Assembly: GCF_001592755.1 (NCBI RefSeq)
Contig: NZ_LUKF01000019.1
Location: forward strand, 1-64,000
Length of the DNA: 64,000 nt
Direction: 5' to 3'
Source: Bdellovibrio bacteriovorus
Lineage (GTDB): Bacteria > Bdellovibrionota > Bdellovibrionia > Bdellovibrionales > Bdellovibrionaceae
The notes under the pieces are model-generated. The model worked only from the letters and a program-made list of their open reading frames with translations, did not search any database and was not told the DNA's origin. The position numbers were made by a program, and so were the translations under genes. Below are positions 59,450-64,000 of this stretch, one piece after another. Within the stretch, counting starts at the first letter, position 1; every line of letters begins with the position of its first letter.

Positions 59450-60610
59450 ATGTTTGAGGATTTTCAGAACTCAAAGATGATGCATGATTTGCAAGTCGTT
59501 GCAGCTGCCGGAGGTCCTTGGCCTTGGGTCTTTGCACTTATTGGTGCCATCTTAGGAACCTTGGTCATCAAAGCTATTCTAAAAGCCATAGCTCCCCGAT
59601 TGACTTATATAACTTCGCGCACATCACGTCAGCTTGATGACATCTTAGCCGCCTGTCTGACGTCGACGAAATCATGGTTTATTTTTGTTTGGATTTTCGT
59701 TCCGATTCTTCATGCCATGAATGCAGATGACCGAGTGCTTGCCTTAGGAAAAGCTTTGTTAGTTTTTGCAACGGCATTTCAGATAGCTCTTTGGGGATTA
59801 TTTGCAATCCATCGTTGGCGCGACAATTATCTTAAAAAAAAGACGGGCACAAATTCGAGCACTGTTTCGGCGATGGGTATCATCACGACGGTCTTGCAAG
59901 GCACGTTGATTGTGGCTCTGGTGCTTATCAGTTTAAGCAACCTGGGTGTGAATATTGGAGCATTGCTTGCGGGCTTAGGCGTAGGTGGTATCGCTGTAGC
60001 CCTCGCCGCCCAGAATATTTTGGGCGATATGTTCGCATCACTTTCAATTGTGCTTGATAAACCTTTTGAGGTCGGCGACTTCATCACCGTTGGACCGCAA
60101 ATGGGAACGGTTGAAAATATCGGAATTAAAACCACCCGCGTAAGAAGCTTGTCTGGAGAAGAGCTGGTTTTTTCCAATCGAGATCTTTTAGACAGTCGTA
60201 TTCAAAACTTCAAACGCATGTGGAAAAGACGCGTGCCCTTGCGCTTTAGTGTTCCCCACACAACGCCCCTTCCCGTTATTCGACAAATACCGGGATGGAT
60301 TTCTGAAATCGTGAAGCGACAAAAGGACATCGAGTTAGAAAGAAGCCATCTTGATGCTTTGGGATCTTCATCCGTTGAGTTTGAGTTCGTGTATTGGGTG
60401 CAGACCCCGGACTTCAATGCGCACATGGACATCAAACAAAATATATTATGGGGAATTCAAGAAAAACTTCAGTCACAAAATGTGCGTTTGGCCTTACCAG
60501 GGCAATCACTTTATATTGAAGCACTCCCAGAAGTCGTAGAAAAAAATTACGCGGAAAACACTCCATCAGATCCGAAGAAAACCCCGAGTGGTCCGGCTCT
60601 GGATCACTAA
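59450..60610 (+). CDS. MscS-family mechanosensitive channel
   Basis: 386 residues from the ATG at 59450, which has AAGGA upstream; a longer frame from 59330 lacks one. Three or more membrane helices in the first half, then the MscS pore helix LAGLGVGGIAVALAAQNILGDMFASLSIVLDKPFEVGDFITV (about 170-211), the beta domain and an alpha/beta C-terminal domain. Opens under membrane tension to relieve osmotic shock, relevant when a cell enters prey. The C-terminal tail is short and polar. Confidence 0.92.
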   Translation: MFEDFQNSKMMHDLQVVAAAGGPWPWVFALIGAILGTLVIKAILKAIAPRLTYITSRTSRQLDDILAACLTSTKSWFIFVWIFVPILHAMNADDRVLALGKALLVFATAFQIALWGLFAIHRWRDNYLKKKTGTNSSTVSAMGIITTVLQGTLIVALVLISLSNLGVNIGALLAGLGVGGIAVALAAQNILGDMFASLSIVLDKPFEVGDFITVGPQMGTVENIGIKTTRVRSLSGEELVFSNRDLLDSRIQNFKRMWKRRVPLRFSVPHTTPLPVIRQIPGWISEIVKRQKDIELERSHLDALGSSSVEFEFVYWVQTPDFNAHMDIKQNILWGIQEKLQSQNVRLALPGQSLYIEALPEVVEKNYAENTPSDPKKTPSGPALDH

Positions 60611-60975
60611 TGAAGTGGAGAAGTCACCTTCCCCGCAAACCCCATGACGAGCCAAGCGTCAACAATGACAATCTCGACAACGGCATCATAAAGATAAACT
60701 TTCGATATCACTTTTTTAGAGACATAATAGATGTCTGCACCAGCCAACATCAGAGGTGCGCCGGCACCCAAAATAAAAAGACTTGTAGAAACTTCGTTGA
60801 GGAAATAGGCCGCCAGTAAAACAACACCAATAATCGTGATAAACCAACCTACAATACACAGAAGCCATACGTCCGTTTTTGGACCGGTGATTTTTGCAAA
60901 ACTAGGATAGTGAAGAATGGGCCAAAGCCCCGTGATTAAATAAAAAAGAGATTGTCCCAACAGCAAAACACTCAT
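60607..60975 (-). CDS. Four-helix integral membrane protein (122 aa)
   Basis: 122 residues that are almost wholly hydrophobic, with four predicted helices (about 3-22, 38-58, 65-83 and 95-115). No family recognised. Its end overlaps the end of the MscS gene by four bases on the opposite strand. Confidence 0.65.
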   Translation of the reverse strand: MSVLLLGQSLFYLITGLWPILHYPSFAKITGPKTDVWLLCIVGWFITIIGVVLLAAYFLNEVSTSLFILGAGAPLMLAGADIYYVSKKVISKVYLYDAVVEIVIVDAWLVMGFAGKVTSPLH

Positions 60976-61066
60976 GGAACTTTTATAGAAGACTTATCTA
61001 CGAAGGTAAACTTGGCTTTCGACACTTCAGGAAGGGCGGACGTAAAGCCCTTCCTGAAATTTCTTA

Positions 61067-61690
61067 TTACATACAAAGAGTCGCGCCGGTTTCAGGGCTG
61101 CAACCATTCCAGAACGTTTTTTTGCAATACATGTTTTGTGGAGTTTTCCATTTTCCTTTAGCCATGCAAGATTGCCAGTAGGCACTTTGCACATCGGAAG
61201 CTTCGGCATCAAAGTCCGCCACAACTTCTTTCATAAGATCGCGCGCTTGTGCTTCAGACATATCCAGTTTCAAAGCCACAGCTTTGATTGTTTCTGTTTT
61301 TGGCAGGCTGCGATTTGAAATAGACTTGATCGCTTTTTCGTTCAAACCAATAGCCTCAAATGCCGCTAATCCTTGAGTTGGAACTTTGTCAAAAGCTGCT
61401 TTAATTTGTTCCGCAGTTTCGAGTTTGATTTGGTGTCGCTGAGCGAATGCCACCACATCTGGATTTGCTTCAACCAAGCCTGGAACTTCGGCGCTCCAAC
61501 AACGATGTCGTCCGCATTGACGATAACGTGGAGGACGACGATCATGATGGTGATGATGGCCATCATGGCTGGAGCCAATGCCAATGCCGATGGCAACGCC
61601 GATAGCTCCTGCTGCAATATCCGAAGAGTCACAGCCTGTATTACAAAATAGAGTGGTGATAAGAAGCCCTGATAAAATAATCTTCTTCAT
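61067..61690 (-). CDS. Lipoprotein with His cluster (207 aa)
   Basis: Lipobox CNTGC (Cys20). Then a Gly-rich hydrophobic stretch (IAAGAIGVAIGIGIG) and a His cluster HDGHHHHHD at about 43-51, which suggests metal binding. The rest is mainly helical (about 75-170), followed by a Cys-rich tail (WQSCMAKGKWKTPQNMYCKKTFWNGCSPETGATLC). No family recognised. The two regions could bind divalent metals or form disulfides in the periplasm. Confidence 0.7.
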   Translation of the reverse strand: MKKIILSGLLITTLFCNTGCDSSDIAAGAIGVAIGIGIGSSHDGHHHHHDRRPPRYRQCGRHRCWSAEVPGLVEANPDVVAFAQRHQIKLETAEQIKAAFDKVPTQGLAAFEAIGLNEKAIKSISNRSLPKTETIKAVALKLDMSEAQARDLMKEVVADFDAEASDVQSAYWQSCMAKGKWKTPQNMYCKKTFWNGCSPETGATLCM

Positions 61691-61798
61691 AGTGGTCCTT
61701 TCTTTTACCGATGTCTCAATGACACCGGCTTTAAGCCGTGGACCAATAGAGCAACGAGAGTGCCAAAAAAAGTGTCACCAGTTGGTAAGTATTATAAA

Positions 61799-62869
61799 TT
61801 AAATCGCGAACTTCAGTTGCGGCGAGTCACCATTCTCTGAAGGTTTCTTCTGTGATCCCAAACGCACGCCTAAGCCCACTAAGCGAACAGGGACACTTCG
61901 ACGAAGCCAGGCTTTTTCTAAAAGACGTTCAAAGTCTTCTTTCGTAGGAACCGACCTTGCGACTTCTTCATGTGTGGTTTGTTTAAAGTCATAGAATTTC
62001 AATTTCACCACGAAGCCACGAATGCGGTCTTCATATTGTCCTTTTTCAAGCCGACGCAAGAAATCTTCGTACAGTGTCGGAATGGCTCTGCGGCATTCTT
62101 CAAGGCTTTGTAAATCTTGATTGAAAGTTTCTTCAACGGTTAAAGACTTTCGCTCCCATTCGGTCACGACGGCGCGATTGTCTTCGCCCCGTGCAAAGTC
62201 ATAAAGTTCTTGAGCGCGCGATCCAAACCAGTTGTGAAGCTCTAATACAGTGTATTTCTGGATGTCACCGCAGGTGTGCAAGCCCAGATCGTGCATCTTC
62301 TGCGCCGTCACCTTCCCCACACCAAAAATCTTTTCTACCGGCAGGTCTTTCACGAAAGCAGAAACATCTTGAGGTCGAATGACAAATTGACCGTTCGGCT
62401 TTTTCCAATCGCTGGCGATCTTTGCTAAGAACTTATTCGGAGCCACTCCCGCAGAGGCCGTCAGATTCAACTCCGTAAAAATAAGTCGACGGATTTCTTG
62501 CGCAATCAAGGTCGCACTGCCACCAAAGAGCTGACAGTCGGTGACATCTAAATAAGCTTCATCAAGCGACAAAGGCTCAATCTTGTTCGTGAATCTTTCA
62601 AGAATTTCGCGAACTTTACGGCTTTCATTTTTATATAAGTCGAAATGAGGAGGGATCAAAATCAGATGAGGACACAAACGAACCGCTTGCGAAGACGGCA
62701 TTGCTGATCGCACGCCATACTTGCGTGCTTCATAGCTTGCCGTCGTTAAAACGCTTCGGGTGTTGGGTGGACCGCCAATGCCCAAGGCTTTCCCCTTGAG
62801 CTCCGGGCGGAACTTCACTTCCACCGCCGCGTAAAAGCAATCCATATCAATGTGAATGATCTTCCTCAT
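61799..62869 (-). CDS. dinB: DNA polymerase IV (Y-family)
   Basis: 356-residue translesion polymerase. Catalytic acids: Asp8 (HIDMDCFYAAVE) and Asp103-Glu104 (LSLDEAYLDVT). It carries the VRSAMP and FLAKIASDWKKPNGQ segments, the thumb helix-hairpin-helix GVGKVTAQKMHDLGL and a little finger domain. The C-terminus (QLKFAI) ends in a possible clamp-binding tail. Upstream sequence shares ATATGTAAATAA with the imuA promoter region and contains an imperfect LexA-like site. Confidence 0.96.
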   Translation of the reverse strand: MRKIIHIDMDCFYAAVEVKFRPELKGKALGIGGPPNTRSVLTTASYEARKYGVRSAMPSSQAVRLCPHLILIPPHFDLYKNESRKVREILERFTNKIEPLSLDEAYLDVTDCQLFGGSATLIAQEIRRLIFTELNLTASAGVAPNKFLAKIASDWKKPNGQFVIRPQDVSAFVKDLPVEKIFGVGKVTAQKMHDLGLHTCGDIQKYTVLELHNWFGSRAQELYDFARGEDNRAVVTEWERKSLTVEETFNQDLQSLEECRRAIPTLYEDFLRRLEKGQYEDRIRGFVVKLKFYDFKQTTHEEVARSVPTKEDFERLLEKAWLRRSVPVRLVGLGVRLGSQKKPSENGDSPQLKFAI

Positions 62870-62880
62870 TTACACATTAT

Positions 62881-62892
62881 TTACATATGTAT
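62881..62892 (-). promoter_or_regulatory. LexA-like half sites upstream of dinB
   Basis: Twelve bases before the dinB ATG the minus strand reads ATACATATGTAAATAA: a TAC...GTAA pair with four bases between, one longer than the TTAC-N3-GTAA consensus. The ATATGTAAATAA portion is identical to sequence before imuA. Confidence 0.35.
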
Positions 62893-62901
62893 TTTAAGAA
62901 A

Positions 62902-63747
62902 TCAAGTGGGATCTACCTGCATTTCTGCGGGAGGCTGATCTTCTACTGGAAGACCTTTTACTGGAACAAACTTAGACGCAATCAACGCATGAGCTTTTTC
63001 TGCGATCACACCGCGATCATCTTCGGGAGTCGAATGAATTTGCTCTAAGAATTCGATTTCACCAATCACAGATTTTAAAGTCGCCGCTCTCCACATCGCA
63101 GTAGCAAATGGGATATCTCCGTACCAGCAAACATGATCACGCCATTTCAAGGTGAAATCTTCTCCGTTAATTTTACGGAAGTTAATGACGACCGGCTGAA
63201 TAGGCACACCGGCGTGAGCTGCCGCCATCATCAAAGTCTTTTTAAATGGCAAAACTTTTTCGCCATTGGTGGAAGTCGCTTCTGGATAAAGCACCACACG
63301 GAATCCTTTTTTCAAAGTATTCACGATGGTTTTCATTTCTTCTAAAATGCGCGTGCGACTGCGGCGCTCAACATAAATACAGCCACCCATTTCAGTCAAA
63401 AGACCCAGAAACGGCGTTTCGCGCATTTCATTTGAAGTTACAAAAACCATCGGCGTGCAAGAGGCTAACATCATGATATCGATGAAGCCCATGTGATTAC
63501 TGATAAGAAGAAATTTTTCGTTGTCAGCAGGCTTATTCTTTACCAGAAGTTTTAAGCCCATAGCTTTAATAATCAGACCACTAAAAAACTTTGCGTTTGC
63601 AGAAAACGTCTTCAAACGTTTTTCAGGTGAACGTAGAGCGAAGTGGCAAACAAATGACCAAATCAAAAACGTCAGAATGATTACGATAAAGACTAAAATT
63701 TTAACGACGCCGCGAACGCCCGTAACAATATTTTCCACAGGCCCCAT
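62902..63747 (-). CDS. 1-acyl-sn-glycerol-3-phosphate acyltransferase (PlsC-like)
   Basis: 281 residues, membrane-bound acyltransferase of phospholipid synthesis. Catalytic NHxxxxD: SNHMGFID (His85, Asp90). A PEGTS-type motif reads YPEATSTNGE, with Ala for Gly. An N-terminal transmembrane helix (about 13-37) anchors it. The ATG at 63747 has only weak ribosome signals. A PlsC or a LPS/lipid A-related acyltransferase are both possible from sequence. Confidence 0.88.
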   Translation of the reverse strand: MGPVENIVTGVRGVVKILVFIVIILTFLIWSFVCHFALRSPEKRLKTFSANAKFFSGLIIKAMGLKLLVKNKPADNEKFLLISNHMGFIDIMMLASCTPMVFVTSNEMRETPFLGLLTEMGGCIYVERRSRTRILEEMKTIVNTLKKGFRVVLYPEATSTNGEKVLPFKKTLMMAAAHAGVPIQPVVINFRKINGEDFTLKWRDHVCWYGDIPFATAMWRAATLKSVIGEIEFLEQIHSTPEDDRGVIAEKAHALIASKFVPVKGLPVEDQPPAEMQVDPT

Positions 63748-63779
63748 TTAAAACCTGTGCGGCAAAAATGGTCAAGAAA

Positions 63780-64000
63780 TCAATTCGCGCAGTCGACTTC
63801 TTCTATCGACAGAATCAAATCGCGGGTAAAAACGCGACCTCGACCCTCGCCCATCACCGTGCCCGCCAGGTTTCCACGCAGGATGGCTGAACCACCACAA
63901 CTTGTTTCAACAACGGCTCCTTGTTGGCCCAAAGATTTTTCAAGTTTTGAGGTTTGCTCTAAAGCTTCGACTTCCAAGGTCTGCTTTACAGACTGCTCTC
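63780..64000 (-). CDS. Partial gene, cut by the right edge
   Basis: The frame is open to the end of the window (codons for EQSVKQT precede the first TTG at 63977), so the true start is outside. The visible 73 residues comprise a Glu/Gln-rich helical part and a C-terminal module with several Gly residues and a Cys (ETSCGGSAILRGNLAGTVMGEGRGRVFTRDLIL). No family recognised; it may be a periplasmic or secreted protein. Confidence 0.55.
   Translation of the reverse strand, partial: EQSVKQTLEVEALEQTSKLEKSLGQQGAVVETSCGGSAILRGNLAGTVMGEGRGRVFTRDLILSIEEVDCAN

Noticed and set aside
1-64000. tRNA, rRNA, CRISPR, phage or insertion sequence
   Set aside because: No T-loop type sequences, spacer arrays, transposase or phage proteins were found by reading.

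Overview
This window looks like chromosome from a Bdellovibrio-type predatory bacterium (Bdellovibrionota). The evidence is a TIGR02147/DUF4423-family regulator, typical of this group and Fibrobacter; an ImuA-ImuB-DnaE2 cassette behind an exact TTAC-N3-GTAA site, the LexA motif I recall for B. bacteriovorus; a short two-domain flagellin; many secreted and lipoprotein genes of unknown function; and moderate GC. The species assignment is inference. I saw no rRNA, tRNA, CRISPR array, insertion sequence or prophage.

Layout. 0-6.5 kb: flagellin with a hairpin-rich leader, a periplasmic binding protein, an HD phosphohydrolase, a thiolase followed by an SDR-fold protein that has lost its catalytic residues, and a hidden 51-residue gene. 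6.5-15.5 kb: a large secreted protein, a beta-alpha repeat protein, a PP2C phosphatase with an M23 peptidase, a TonB-like protein and an RCC1-like lipoprotein. 15.5-23.6 kb: an AceE-type E1 enzyme whose terminator seems to lie inside the next gene, a hydrolase/methyltransferase pair, a TIGR02147 regulator, a secreted protein with a caspase-like His/Cys pattern, and Ogt. 23.6-28.8 kb: the SOS mutasome cassette. 28.8-36 kb: a predicted exported nucleotidyltransferase, methyltransferases, an OmpA lipoprotein, Gph, two peptide ABC ATPases and a GYF-PilZ protein, with copies of a dispersed repeat attached to two stop codons. 36-48.5 kb: lipoproteins, a subtilisin/kexin-like protease with a separately encoded propeptide-like protein, TrxB with a receiver protein, a ferredoxin, a delta-60 repeat lipoprotein, TrmB with a CDF transporter, and a receiver-GGDEF cyclase. 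48.5-64 kb: LeuRS, SpeA, a Yej-type peptide transporter lacking its ATPases, an agmatinase-family enzyme, MscS, DinB, PlsC and a gene cut by the right edge.

How genes work together. SpeA and the ureohydrolase can form an arginine to agmatine to putrescine route. The ATPases at 32.9-34.9 kb are the obvious candidates to power the YejA/B/E proteins at 53.6-57.4 kb. ImuA/ImuB/DnaE2, DinB and Ogt give the window a DNA damage theme. The GGDEF cyclase and the PilZ receptor point to cyclic-di-GMP signalling.

The best leads for something new are the split protease/propeptide pair (37.3-39.7 kb), the exported nucleotidyltransferase (28.9-29.8 kb), the compact ImuB that lacks most of its N-terminal palm, the repeat that starts at stop codons, the terminator inside a coding region at 18.6 kb, and three short genes (51, 32 and 44 residues) that are easily overlooked.
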